Shown piece by piece: positions 46,931 to 59,136 of a stretch of 64,000 nt of DNA (positions within the stretch are counted from its first letter, which is position 1; every line of letters starts with the position of its first letter). The stretch is from Ehretia macrophylla (taxonomy: Eukaryota; Streptophyta; Magnoliopsida; Boraginales; Ehretiaceae): contig CM075773.1 in NCBI GenBank assembly GCA_037974665.1, positions 17,102,146 to 17,166,145 of the forward strand, in the 5' to 3' direction. The notes below the pieces were generated by a model. It saw only the letters and a program-made list of their open reading frames with translations. It was not told where the DNA came from and made no database searches. The position numbers were made by a program, and so were the translations under genes.

Positions 46931-47488
46931 GTCAAGTTGAGGGCACAATTCCTTTATGTGTTAACGGTTCACAGTCCCAGCCTAGAGATATGGCCCATTC
47001 AAAAGGCCCAATGGGCTTAACGACAACCCATCCGCTTCAACAACGCAGCATCCTCGCAAGACGTGATATCGACGCATTGTAGGGTCCTCTAATGTGCCGC
47101 GAGTAAGGTTGTCGTCCTTTTAACAGCTCACGACGTACGATCCGGGACGGAAAAACAGAGCAAAAGAAGAAAAGTGGCCCGAAACTGATGAAAACGTTCG
47201 ATTTTGAGCTCCGATAAGGGCACGGCGAGCTAGCTAGCTGACCCCGTCGTAGAGCTCTCGGAGAGCTTTCCAACGGTATGCTGTGCGCCGCGTAACTCCT
47301 TACGGATCAAAAGTTATGGGCACCGGAGCGACGGAGACCTGGTCACAAGCCCTACGCCCTCGGTTTGCGGGCCCAGCCTCCACGTGAAGAGAAGTTGTCT
47401 TGTCCAAGGTGCCGTGGGATTCGATAATAGAAATGTGGTGGGTAAAGTATCTTGGCAACCCTAACTGGAGCAAAAAAAATTGAAAAGG

Positions 47489-47607
47489 GGGGTGCAACAC
47501 GAGGACTTCCGAGGGGGTCACCCATCCTAGTACTACTCTCGCCCAAGCACGCTTAACTTCGGAGTTCTGATGGGATCTGGTGCATTAGTGCTGGTATGAT
47601 CGCACCC
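47489..47607 (-). rRNA. 5S rRNA: 5S rRNA copy 71
   Basis: Differences are G97C and G30A. The upstream region keeps CAACATGAC, so here G30A is separated from the usual linked mark. Confidence 0.95.
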
Positions 47608-48177
47608 GTCATGTTGAGGGCACAATTACTTTATGTGTTAACGGTTCACAGTCCCAGCCTAGAGATATGGCCCATTCAAAAGGCCCAATGGGCTTAACGA
47701 CAACCCATCCGCTTCAACAACGCAGCATCCTCGCAAGACGTGATATCGACGCATTGTAGGGTCCTCTAATGTGCCGCGAGTAAGGTTGTCGTCCTTTTAA
47801 CAGCTCACGACGTACGATCCGGGACGGAAAAACAGAGCAAAAGAAGAAAAATGGCCCGAAACTGATGAAAACGTTCGATTTTGAGCTCCGAAAAGGGCAC
47901 GGCGAGCTAGCTACCTGCCCCCGTCGTAGAGCTCTCGGAGAGCTTTCCAACGGTATGCTGTGCGCCGGGTAACTCCTTACGCATCAAAAGTTATGGGCAC
48001 CGGATCGACGGAGACCTGGTCACAAGCCCTCCGCCCCCGGTTTGCGGGCCCAGCCTCCACGTGAAGAGAAGTTGTCTTGCCCAAGGGGCCGGGGGATTCG
48101 ATAATAGAAATACAGTGGGTAAAGTATCGTGGCAACCCTAACCGGACCAAAAAAAATTGAAAAAAGAGGTGCAAAAG

Positions 48178-48296
48178 GTATTGCAACACGAGGACTTCCC
48201 AGGGGGTCACCCATCCTAGTACCACTCTCGCCCAAGCACGCTTAACTTCGGAGTTCTGATGGGATCCGGTGCATTAGTGCTGGTACGATCGCACCC
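48178..48296 (-). rRNA. 5S rRNA: 5S rRNA copy 72, damaged 3' end
   Basis: Differences are C118A, C117U, C116A, A74G and A11G. The 3' end reads UUGCAAUAC, so helix I loses three consecutive GC pairs. The 12-bp duplication at 48165-48176 (GCACCTCT) offers a partial substitute strand downstream. Confidence 0.89.
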
Positions 48297-48855
48297 GTCA
48301 TGTTGAGGGCACAATTCCTTTATGTGTTAACGGTTCACAGTCCCAGCCTAGAGATATGGCCCATTCAAAAGTCCCAATGGGCTTAACGACAACCCATCCG
48401 CTTCAACAACGCAGCATCCTCGCAAGACGTGATATCGACGCATTGTAGGGTCCTCTAATGTGCCGCGAGTAAGGTTGTTGTCCTTTTAACAGCTCACGAC
48501 GTACGATCCGGGACGGAAAAACAGAGCAAAAGAAGAAAAGCAGCCCGAAACTGATGAAAACGTTCGATTTTGAGCTCCGAAAAGGGCACGGCAAGCTAGC
48601 TACCTGCACCCGTCGTAGAGCTCTCGGAGTGCTTTCCAACGGTATGCTATGCGCCGCGTAACCCCTTACGGATCAAAAGTTATGGGCACCGGAGCGACGG
48701 AGACCTGGTCACAAGCCCTACGCCCTCGGTTTGCGGGCCCAGCCTCCACGTGAAGAGAAGTTGTCTTGTCCAAGGTGCCGTGGGATTCGATAATAGAAAT
48801 GTGGTGGGTAAAGTATCTTGGCAACCCTAACCGGAGCAAAAAAAATTGAAAAGGG

Positions 48856-48974
48856 GGGGTGCAACACGAGGACTTCCCAGGGGGTCACCCATCCTAGTAC
48901 TACTTTCGCCCAAGCACGCTTAACTTCGGAGTTCTGATGGGATCCGGTGCATTAGTGCTGGTATGATCGCACCC
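48856..48974 (-). rRNA. 5S rRNA: 5S rRNA copy 73
   Basis: One difference, G70A in the IE. The GC element is lost upstream (GTGAACTC), as in copy 68. One extra C lies after the gene. Confidence 0.95.
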
Positions 48975-49532
48975 GTCATGTTGAGTTCACAATTCCTTTA
49001 TGTGTTAACGGTTCACAGTCCCAGCCTAGAGATATGGCCCATTCAAAAGGCCCAATGGGCTTAACGACAACCCATCCGCTTCAACAACGCAGCATCCTCG
49101 CAAGACGTGATATCGACGCATTGTAGGGTCCTCTAATGTGCCGCGAGTAAGGTTGTCGTCCTTTTAACAGCTCACGACGTACGATCCGGGATGGAAAAAC
49201 AGAGCAAAAGAAGAAAAATGGCCCGAAACTGATGAAAACGTTCGATTTTGAGCTCCAAAAAGGGCACGGCGAGCTAGCTACCTGCCCCCGTCGTAGAGGT
49301 CTCGGAGAGCTTTCCAACGGTATGCTGTGCGCCGCGTAACTCCTTACGCATCAAAAGTTATGGGCACCGGAGCGACGGAGACCTGGTCACAAGCCCTACG
49401 CCCTTGGTTTGCGGGCCCAGCCTCCACGTGAAGAGAAGTTGTCTTGCCCAAGGTGCCGTGGGATTCGATAATAGAAATGTGGTGGGTAAAGTATCTTGGC
49501 AACCCTAACTGGAGCAAAAAAAATTGAAAAGG

Positions 49533-49651
49533 GGGGTGCAACACGAGGACTTCCCAGGGGGTCACCCATCCTAGTACTACTCTCGCCCAAGCACGCTTAA
49601 CTTCGGCGTTCTGATGGGATCCGGTGCATTAGTGCTGGTATGATCGCAACC
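49533..49651 (-). rRNA. 5S rRNA: 5S rRNA copy 74
   Basis: Differences are U45G and G3U, both shared with copy 69. Confidence 0.95.
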
Positions 49652-50209
49652 GTCATGTTGAGGGCACAATTCCTTTATGTGTTAACGGTTCACAGTCCCA
49701 GCCTAGAGATATGGCCCATTTAAAAGGCCCAATGGGCTTAACGACAACCCATCCGCTTCAACAACGCAGCATCCTCGCAAGACGTGATATCGACGCATTG
49801 TAGGGTCCTCTAATGTGCCGCGAGTAAGGTTGTCGTCCTTTTAACAGCTCACGACGTACGATCCGGGACAAAAAAACAGAGCAAAAAAAAAAAAGTGGCC
49901 CGAAACTGATGAAAACGATCGATTTTGAGCTCCGAAAAGGGCACAGCAAGCTACCTGGTTCCCCCCATCGTAGAGCTCTCAGTGAGCTTTCCATCGGTAT
50001 GCTGTGTGCTTGGTAACTCCTTACGGATCAAAAGTTATGGGCACCGGAGCGACGGAGACCTGGTCACAAGCCCTACGCCCTCGGTTTGCGGGCCCAGCCT
50101 CCACGTGAAGAGAAGTTGTCTTGTCCAAGGTGCCGTGGGATTCGATAATAGAAATGTGGTGGGTAAAGTATCTTGGCAACCCTAACCGGAGCAAAAAAAA
50201 TTGAAAAGG

Positions 50210-50328
50210 GGGGTGCAACACGAGGACTTCCCAGGGGGTCACCCATCCTAGTACTACTCTCGCCCAAGCACGCTTAACTTCGGAGTTCTGATGGGATCCG
50301 GTGCATTAGTGCTGGTATGATCGCACCC
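50210..50328 (-). rRNA. 5S rRNA: 5S rRNA copy 75 (consensus)
   Basis: Identical to the consensus. The spacer carries the CTTGTCCAAGG mark. Confidence 0.97.
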
Positions 50329-50898
50329 GTCATGTTGAGGGCACAATTCCTTTATGTGTTAACGGTTCACAGTCCCAGCCTAGAGATATGGCCCATTCAA
50401 AAGGCCCAAAGGGCTTAACGACAACCCATCTGCTTCAACAACGACGCATCCTCGCAAGACGTGATATCGACGCATTGTAGGGTCCTCTAATGTGCCGCGA
50501 GTAAGGTTGTCGTCCTTTTAATAGCTCACGACGTACGATCCGGGACGGAAAAACAGAGCAAAAGAAGAAAAATGGCCCGAAACTGATAAAAACGTTCGAT
50601 TTTGAGCTCCGAAAAGGGCACGGCGAGCTAGCTACCTGCCCTTGTCGTAGAGCTCTCGGAGAGCTTTCCAACGGTATGCTGTACGCCGCGTAACTCCTTA
50701 CGCATCAAAAGTTATGGGCACCAGAGCGACGGAGACCTGGTCACAAGCCCTACGCACTCGGTTTGCGGGCCCAGCCTCCACGTGAAGAGAAGTTGTCTTG
50801 CCCAAGGTGCCGTGGGATTCAATAATAGAAATACGGTGGGTAAAGTATCTTGGCAACCCTAACCGGAGCAAAAAAAATTGAAAAAAGGGGTGCAAAAG

Positions 50899-51017
50899 GG
50901 GGTGCAACACGAGGACTTCCCAGGGGGTCACCCATCCTAGTACCACTCTCGCCCAAGCACGCTTAACTTCGGAGTTCTGATGGGATCCGGTGCATTAGTG
51001 CTGGTATGATCGCACCC
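50899..51017 (-). rRNA. 5S rRNA: 5S rRNA copy 76
   Basis: One difference, A74G, with the 12-bp duplication at 50886-50897. It shares AAATACGGTGGG/AAATACAGTGGG and ACGCATCAAAAG with unit 72. Confidence 0.96.
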
Positions 51018-51575
51018 GTCATGTTGAGGGCACAATTCCTTTATGTGTTAACGGTTCACAGTCCCAGCCTAGAGATATGGCCCATTCAAAAGGCCCAATG
51101 GGCTTAACGACAACCCATCCGCTTCAACAACGCAGCATCCTCGCAAGACGTGATATCGACGCAGTGTAGGGTCCTCTAATGTGCCGCGAGTAAGGTTGTC
51201 GTCCTTTTAACAGCTCACGACGTACGATCCGGGATGGAAAAACAGAGCAAAAGAAGAAAAGTGGCCCAAAACTGATGAAAACGTTCGATTTTGAGCTCCG
51301 AAAAGGGCACAACTAGCTAGCTAGCTGCGACCGTCGTAGAGCTCTCAGAGAGCTTTCCAACGGTATGCTGTGCGCCTCGTAACTCCTTACGGATCAAAAG
51401 TTATGGGCACCGGAGCGACGGAGACCTGGTCACAAGCCCTACGCCCTCGGTTTGCGGGCCCAGCCTCCACGTGAAGAGAAGTTGTCTTGCCCAAGGTGCC
51501 GTGGGATTCGATAATAGAAATGTGGTGGGTAAAGTATCTTGGCAACGCTAACCGGAGCAAAAAAAATTGAAAAGG

Positions 51576-51694
51576 GGGGTGCAACACGAGGACTTCCTAG
51601 GGGGTCACCCATCCTAGTACTACTCTCGCCCAAGCACGCTTAACTTCGGAGTTCTGATGGGATCTGGTGCATTAGTGCTGGTATGATCGCACCC
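51576..51694 (-). rRNA. 5S rRNA: 5S rRNA copy 77 (G30A sub-family)
   Basis: Differences are G97A and G30A, with CAACTTGACGGG upstream. Confidence 0.95.
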
Positions 51695-52252
51695 GTCAAG
51701 TTGAGGGCACAATTCCTTTATGTGTTAACGGTTTACCGTCCCAGCCTAGAGATATGGCCCATTCAAAAGGCCCAATGGGTTTAACGACAACCCATCCGCT
51801 TCAGCAACGCAGGATCCTCGCCAAACGTGATATCGACGCATTGTAGGGTCCTCTAATGTGCCGCGAGTATGGTTGTCGTCCTTTTAATAGCTCACAACGT
51901 ACGATCCGGGACGAAAAAACAGAGCAAAAGAAGAAAATTGGCCCGAAACTGATGAAAACTTTCTATTTTGAGCTCCGAAAAGGGCACAGCGAGCTAGCTA
52001 GTTGCCCCCATCGTAGAGCTCTCAGTGAGCTTTCCAACGGTATGTCGTGTGCCTCGTAACTCCTTACGGATCAAAAGTTATGGGCACCGGAGCGACGGAG
52101 ACCTGGTCACAAGCCCTACGCCCTCGGTTTGCGGGCCCAGCCTCCACGTGAAGAGAAGTTGTCTTGCCCAAGGTGCCGTGGGATTCGATAATAGAAATGT
52201 GGTGGGTAAAGTATCTTGGCAACCCTAACCGGAGCAAAAAAAATTGAAAAAG

Positions 52253-52371
52253 GGGGTGCAACACGAGGACTTCTCAGGGGGTCACCCATCCTAGTACTAC
52301 TCTCGCCCAAGCACGCTTAACTTCGGCGTTCTGATTGGATCCGGTGCATTAGTGCTTGTATGATTGCACCC
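52253..52371 (-). rRNA. 5S rRNA: 5S rRNA copy 78
   Basis: Five differences: G98A, U45G, C36A, C15A and G7A. C15A with G7A also occurs in copy 32. Confidence 0.91.
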
Positions 52372-52929
52372 GTCATGTTGAGGGCACAATTCCTTTATGT
52401 GTTAACGGTTCACAGTCCCAGCCTAGAGATATGGCCCATTCAAAAGGCCCAATGGGCTTAACGACAACCCATCCGCTTCAACAACGCAGCATCCTCGCAA
52501 GACGTGATATCGACGCATTGTAGGGTCCTCTAATGTGCCGCGAGTAAGGTTGTCGTCCTTTTAACAGCTCACGACGTATGATCCGGGACGGAAAAACAGA
52601 GCAAAAGAAGAAAAGTGGCCCGAAACTGATGAAAATGTTCGATTTTGAGCTCCGAAAAGGGCACGGCGAGCTAGCTATCTGCCTCCATCGTAGAGCTCTC
52701 GGAGAGCTTTCCTACGGTATGCTGTGCGCCGCGTAACTCCTTACGGATCAAAAGTTAATGGCATCGGAGCGACGGAGACCTTGTCACAAGCCCTACGCCC
52801 TCGGTTTACGTGCCCAGCCTCCACGTGAAGAGAAGTTGTCTTGCCCAAGGTGCCGTGGGATTCGATAATAGAAATGTGGTGGGTAAAGTATCTTGGCAAC
52901 GCTAACCGGAGCAAAATAAATTGAAAAGG

Positions 52930-53048
52930 GGGGTGCAACACGAGGACTTCCCAGGGGGTCACCCATCCTAGTACTACTCTCGCCCAAGCACGCTTAACTT
53001 CGGAGTTCTGATGGGATCTGGTGCATTAGTGCTGGTATGATCGCACCC
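52930..53048 (-). rRNA. 5S rRNA: 5S rRNA copy 79 (G30A sub-family)
   Basis: One difference, G30A, with CAACTTGACGGG upstream. The T8 run is interrupted (TTTATTTTGC). Confidence 0.95.
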
Positions 53049-53570
53049 GTCAAGTTGAGGGCACAATTCCTTTATGTGTTAACGGTTCACAGTCCCAGCC
53101 TAGAGATAAGGCCCATTCAAATGGCCCAATGGGCTTAACGACAACCCATCCGCTTCAACAACGCAGCATCCTCGCAAGACGTGATATCGACGCATTGTAG
53201 GGTCCTCTAATGTGCCGCGAGTAAGGTTGTCGTCCTTTTAACAGCTCACGACGTACGATCCGGGACAAAAAAATAGGGCAGAAGAAGAAATGAGGCCCGA
53301 AACTGATGAAAACGTTCGATTTTGAGCTCCGAAAAGGGCACGGGAGCTGGCTAGCTGCCCCCATCATAGAGCTCTCGGAGAGCTTTCCAACGGTATGCTA
53401 TGCGCCGCGTAACTCCTTTCGGATCAAAAGTTATGGGCACCGGAGCGACGGAGACCTAGTCACATGCCCTACGCCCTTGGTTTGCGGGTCCAGCCTCTAC
53501 ATGAAGCGAAGTTATCTTGCCCAAGGTGCCGTGGGATTCGGTAATAGAAATTTGGTGGATAAAGTATCTT

Positions 53571-53580
53571 GGCAAAAAAA
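53571..53580. other. 15-bp deletion junction near terminator (unit 80)
   Basis: GGCAA is fused to the A-run, removing CCCTAACCGGAGCAA-type sequence between two GCAA repeats. The unit is 660 bp; one missing A and one missing C at the AGCT block account for the rest. The T-run terminators of copy 80 remain. Confidence 0.8.
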
Positions 53581-53589
53581 TTGAAAAAG

Positions 53590-53708
53590 GGGGTGCAACA
53601 CGAGGACTTCCCAGGGGGTCACCCATCCTCGTACTATTCTCGCCCAAGCACGCTTAACTTCGGAGTTCTGATGGGATCCGGTGCATTAGTGTAGGTATGA
53701 TCGCACCT
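53590..53708 (-). rRNA. 5S rRNA: 5S rRNA copy 80, divergent
   Basis: Five differences: U79G, G72A, G17A, A16U and G1A. The flanks are also diverged: a 15-bp deletion downstream, and GAGAGATGG and TTGATGGTT upstream. Confidence 0.89.
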
Positions 53709-54266
53709 ATCATGTTGAGGGCACAAATCCTTTATGTGTTGATGGTTCACAATCCCAGCCCAGAGAGATGGCCCATTCAGAAGGCCCAATGGGCTTAACG
53801 ACAACCTATCTACTTCAACAACGCGGCATCCTCGCAAGCCGTGATATCCACGCATTGTAGGGCCCTCTAATGTGCCGCGAGTAAGGTTGTCGTCCTTTCA
53901 ACAGCTCACGACGTACGATCCGGGACAGAAAAACAGAGCAAAAGAAGAAAAGAGTCCTGAAACTGTGAAAACGTTCGATTTTGAGCTACGAAAAGGGCAC
54001 GGCGAGCTAGCTAGCTGCCCCCGTCGTAAAGCTCTCGGAGAGCTTTCCAAAGGTATGATGTGGGCCGCGTATCTCCTTACGGATCAAAAGTTATGGGCAC
54101 TGGAGCGACGGAGAACTTGTCACAAGCCCTACGCCCTCGGTTTGCGAGCCCATCCTCCACGTGAAGCGAAGTTGTCTTGCCCAAGGTGCCGTGGGATTCG
54201 ATAATAGAAATGTGGTGGATAAAGTATCTTGGCAACGCTAACCGGAGCAAAAAAAAATTGAAAAGG

Positions 54267-54385
54267 GGGGTGCAACACGAGGACTTCCCGAGGGGTCACC
54301 CATCCTAGTACTACTCTCGCCCAAGCACGCTTAACTTCGGAGTTCTGATGGGATCCGGTGCATTAGTGCTGGTATGATCGCACCC
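54267..54385 (-). rRNA. 5S rRNA: 5S rRNA copy 81
   Basis: Differences are U96C and C95U in the C-box. The upstream region has AAACTTGACGGG, and the spacer has GTGGATAAAG. Confidence 0.95.
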
Positions 54386-54943
54386 GTCAAGTTTAGGGCA
54401 CAATTCTTTTATGTGTTAACGGTTCACAGTCCCAGCCTAGAGATATGGCCCATTCAAAAGGCCCAATGGGCTTAACGACAACCCATCTGCTTCAACAACG
54501 CAGCATCCTCGCAAGACGTGATATCGACGCATTGTAGGGTCCTCTAATGTGCCGCGAGTAAGGTTGTCGTCCTTTTAACAGCTCACGACGTACGATCCGG
54601 GATGGAAAAAAAGAGCAAAAGAAGAAAAGTGGCCCGAAACTGATGAAAATGTTCGATATTGAGCTCCGAAAAGGGCACAGCGAGCTAGCTTGCTGCCCTC
54701 GTCGTAGAGCTCTTGGAGAGCTTTCCAACGGTATGCTGTGCGCCGCGTAACTACTTACGGATCAAAAGTTATGGGCACCGGAGCGACGGAGACCTGGTCA
54801 CTAGCCCTATGCCCTCGGTTTGCGGGCCCAGCCTCCACGTGAAGAGAAGTTGTCCTGCCCAAGGTGCCGTGGGATTCGATAATAGAAATGTGGTGGGTAA
54901 AGTATCTTGGCAACCCTAACCGGAGTAAAAAAAATTGAAAAGG

Positions 54944-55062
54944 CGAGTGCAACACGAGGACTTCCCAAGGGGTCACCCATCCTAGTACTACTCTCACCCA
55001 AGCATGCTTAACTTCGGAGTTCTGATGGGATATGGTGCATTAGTGCTGGTATGATCGCACCT
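54944..55062 (-). rRNA. 5S rRNA: 5S rRNA copy 82, divergent
   Basis: Eight differences: C119G, C117U, C95U, C67U (IE), G58A (A-box), G31U, G30A and G1A. C67U plus G58A is shared with copy 7, about 50.7 kb away. Confidence 0.87.
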
Positions 55063-55620
55063 GTCATGTTCAGGGCACAATTCCTTTATGTGCTAACGGT
55101 TCATAGTCCCAGCCTAGAGATATGGCCCATTCAAAAGGTCCAATGGGCTTAACGACAACCCATCTGCTTCAACAACGCAGCATCCTCGCAAGACGTGATA
55201 TCGACGCATTGTAGGGTCCTCTAATGTGCCGCGAGTAAGGTTGTCGTCTTTTTAACAGCTCACGACGTACGATCCGGGACGGAAAAACAGAGCAAAAGAA
55301 GAAAAGTGGCCTGAAACTGATGAAAACGTTCGATTTTGAGCTCCAAAAAGGGCACGGCAAGCTAGCTACCTGCCCCCGACGTAGAGCTCTCGGAGAGCTT
55401 TCCAACGGTATGCTGTGCGCCGCGTAACTCCTTACGGATCAAAAGTTATGGGTACCGGGGCGACGGAGACCTGGTCACAAGCCCTACGCCCTCGGTTTGC
55501 GGGCCCAGCCTCCACGTGAAGAGTAGTTTTCTTGCCCAAGGTGCCGTGGGATTCGATAATAGAAATGTGGTGGGTAAAGTATCTTGGCAACGCTAACCGG
55601 AGCAAAAAAAATTGAACAGG

Positions 55621-55739
55621 GGTGTGCAACACGAGGACTTCCCAGGGGGTCACCCATCCTAGTACTACTCTCGCCCAAGCACTCTTAACTTCGGAGTTCT
55701 GATGGGATCCGGTGCATTAGTGCTGGTATGATCGCACCC
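55621..55739 (-). rRNA. 5S rRNA: 5S rRNA copy 83
   Basis: Differences are C117A and C57A (A-box). The nearer T-run is interrupted (CCCCTGTTCAA on the minus strand), leaving the T8. Confidence 0.94.
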
Positions 55740-56297
55740 GTCATGTTGAGGGCACAATTCCTTTATGTGTTAACGGTTCACAGTCCCAGCCTAGAGATAT
55801 GGCCCATTCAAAAGGCCCAATGGGCTTAACGAAAACCCATCCGCTTCAACAACGCAGCATCCTCGCAAGACGTGATATCGACGCCTTGTAGGGTCCTCTA
55901 ATGTGCCACGAGTAAGGTTGTCGTCCTTTTAACTGCTCACGACGTACGATACGGGACGGAAAAACAGAGCAAAAGAAGAAAAGTGGCCCAAAACTGATGA
56001 AAACGTTCGATTTTGAGCTCCGAAAAGGGTACGGCGAGCTAGCTAGCTGCCCCCGTCGTAGAGCACTCGGAGAGCTTTCCAAGGGTATGCTGTACGCCGC
56101 GTAACTCCTTACGGATCAAAAGTTATGGGCACCGGAGCAACGGAGACCTAGTCACAAGCCCTACGCCCTCGGTTTGCGGGCCCAGCCTCCACGTGAAGAG
56201 AAGTTGTCTTGCCCAAGGTGACGTGGGATTCGATAATAGAAATGTGGTGGGTAAAGTATCTTGGCAACCCTAACCGGAGGAAAAAAAATTGAAAAGG

Positions 56298-56416
56298 GGG
56301 GTGCAACACGAGGACTTCCCAGGGGGTCACCCATCCTAGTACTACTCTCGCCCAAGCACTCTTAACTTCGGAGTTCTGATGGGATCCGGTGCATTAGTGC
56401 TGGTATGATCGCACCC
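56298..56416 (-). rRNA. 5S rRNA: 5S rRNA copy 84
   Basis: One difference, C57A in the A-box, shared with its neighbour copy 83 and with copy 28. Confidence 0.96.
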
Positions 56417-56974
56417 GTCATGTTGAGGGCACAATTCCTTTATGTGTTAACGGTTCACAGTCCCAGCCTAGAGATATGGCCCATTCAAAAGGACCAATGG
56501 GCTTAACGACAACCCATCCGCTTCAACAACGCAGCATCCTCGCAAGACGTGATATCGACGCATTGTAGGGTCTTCTAATGTCCCGCGAGTAAGGTTGTCG
56601 TCCTTTTAACAGCTCACGACGTACGATCCGGGACGGAAAAACAGAGCAAAAGAATAAAAGTGGCCCAAAACTGATGAAAACGTTCGATTTTGATCTCCGA
56701 AAAGGGCACGGCGAGTTAGCTACCTGCCCCCGTCGTAGAGCTCTCGGAGAGCTTTCAAACGGTATGCTGTGCGTCGCGTAACTCCTTACGGATCAAAAGT
56801 TATGGGCACCGGAGCGACGAAGACCTGGTCACAAGCCCTACGCCCTCGGTTTGCGGGCCCAGCCTCCACGTGAAGAGAAGTTGTCTTGCCCAAGGTGCCG
56901 TGGGATTCGATAATAGAAATGTGGTGGGTAAAGTATCTTGGCAACGCTAACCGGAGCAAAAAAAATTGAAAAGG

Positions 56975-57093
56975 GGGGTGCAACACGAGGACTTCCCAAG
57001 GGGTCACCCATCCTAGTACTACTCTCGCCCAAGCACGCTTAACTTCGGAGTTCTGATGGGATCCGGTGCATTAGTGCTGGTATGATCGCACTT
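56975..57093 (-). rRNA. 5S rRNA: 5S rRNA copy 85
   Basis: Differences are C95U, G2A and G1A. The transcript would begin AAG if the start site is unchanged. Confidence 0.93.
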
Positions 57094-57651
57094 GTCATGT
57101 TGAGGGCACAATTCCTTTATGTGTTAACGGTTCATAGTCCCAGCCTAGAGATATGGCCCATTCAAAAGGCCCAATGGGCTTAACGACAACCCATCCGCTT
57201 CAACAACGCAGCATCCTCGCAAGACGTGATATCGACGCATTGTAGGGTCCTCTAATGTGCCGCGAGTAAGGTTGTCGTCCTTTTAACAGCTCACGACGTA
57301 CGATCCGGGACGGAAAAACAGAGCAAAAGATGAAAAGTGTCCCAAAACTGATGAAAACGTTCGATTTTGAGCTCCGAAAAGGGCACGGCGAGATAGCTAC
57401 CTGCCCCCGTCGTAGAGCTCTCGGAGAGCTTTCCAACGGTATGCTGTGCGCCGCGTAACTCCTTACAGATCAAAAGTTATGGGCACCGGAGCGATGGAGA
57501 CCTGGTCACAAGCCCTACGCCCTCGGTTTGCGGGCCCAGCTTCCACTTGAAGAGAAGTTGTCTTGCCCAAGGTGCCGTGGGATTTGATAATAGAAATGTG
57601 GTGGGTAAAGTATCTTGGCAACCCTAACCGGAGCAAAAAAATTTGAAAAGG

Positions 57652-57770
57652 GGGGTGCAAGACGAGGACTTCCCAGGGGGTCACCCATCGTAGTACTACT
57701 CTCGCCCAAGCACGCTTAACTTCGGAGTTCTGATGGGATCCGGTGCATTAGTGCTGGCATGATTGCACCC
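57652..57770 (-). rRNA. 5S rRNA: 5S rRNA copy 86
   Basis: Differences are G110C, G81C, A13G and G7A. Confidence 0.93.
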
Positions 57771-58328
57771 GTCATGTTGAGGGCACAATTCCTTTATGTG
57801 TTAACGGTTCACAGTCCCAGCCTAGAGATATGGCCTATTCAAAAGGCCCAATGGGCTTAACGACAACCCATCCGCTTCAATAACGCAGCATCCTCGAAAG
57901 ACGTGATATCGACGCATTGTAGGGTCCTCTAATGTGCCGCGAGTAAGGTTGTCGTCCTTTTAACAGCTCACGACGTACGATCCGGGACGGAAAAACAGAG
58001 CAAAAGAAGAAAAGTGGCCCGAAACTGATGAAAACGTTCGATTTTGAGCTCCGAAAAGGGCACGGCGAGCTAGCTACCTGCCCCCATCGTAGAGCTCTCG
58101 GAGAGCTTTCCAACGGTATGCTGTGCGCCGCGTAACTCCTTACGGATCAAAAGTTATGGGCACCGGAGCGACGGAGACCTGGTCACAAGCCCTACGCCCT
58201 CGGTTTGCGGGCCCAGCCTCCACGTGAAGAGTAGTTGTCTTGCCCAAGGTGCCGTGGGATTCGATAATAGAAATGTGGTGGGTAAAGTATCTTGGCAACG
58301 CTAACCGGAGCAAAAAAAATTAAAAATG

Positions 58329-58447
58329 GGGGTGCAACACGAGGACATCCCAGGGGGTCACCCATCCTAGTACTACTCTCGCCCAAGCACGCTTAACTTC
58401 GGAGTTCTGATGGGATCCGGTGCATTAGTGCTGGTATGATCGCACCC
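58329..58447 (-). rRNA. 5S rRNA: 5S rRNA copy 87
   Basis: One difference, A101U. Confidence 0.96.
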
Positions 58448-59017
58448 GTCATGTTGAGGGCACAATTCCTTTATGTGTTAACGGTTCACAGTCCCAGCCT
58501 AGAGATATGACCCATTCAAAAGGCCCAATGGGCTTAACGACAACCCATCCGCTTCAACAACGCAGCATCCTCGCAAGACGTGATATCGACGCATTGTAGG
58601 GTCCTCTAATGTGTTGCGAGTAAGGTTGTTGTCCTTTTAACAGCTCACGACGTATGATCCGGGACGGAAAAACAAAGCAAAAGAAGAAAAGTTTCTCAAA
58701 ACTGATGAAAACGTTCGATTTTGAGCTCCGAAAAGGGTATAGCGAGCTAGCTAGCTGCCCCTATCGTAGAGCTCTCGGAGAGCTTTCCAACGGTATGCTG
58801 TGCGCCGCGTAACTCCATACGGATCAAAAGTTATGGGCACCGGAGCGACGGAGACCTGGTCACAAGCCCTACGCACTCGGTTTACCGGCCCAGCCTCCAC
58901 GTGAAGAGGAGTTGTCTTGCCCAAGGTGCCGTGGGATTCGATAAAAGAAATGTGGTGGGTAAAGTATCTTGGCAACCCTAACCGCAGCAAAAAAAATTGA
59001 AAAAGGGGGTGCAAAAG

Positions 59018-59136
59018 GGGGTGCAACACGAGGACTTCCCAGGGGGTCACCCATCCTAGTACTACTCTCGCCCAAGCACGCTTAACTTCGGAGTTCTGAT
59101 GGGATCCGGTGCATTAGTGCTGGTATGATCGCACCC
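59018..59136 (-). rRNA. 5S rRNA: 5S rRNA copy 88 (consensus)
   Basis: Identical to the consensus, with the 12-bp 3' duplication at 59005-59016. The upstream element reads CATAATGG. Confidence 0.97.

Noticed and set aside
53000..54100. Possible transposon insertion at the irregular unit 80
   Set aside because: The unit is shorter, not longer. The changes are small deletions and substitutions with no target-site duplication.
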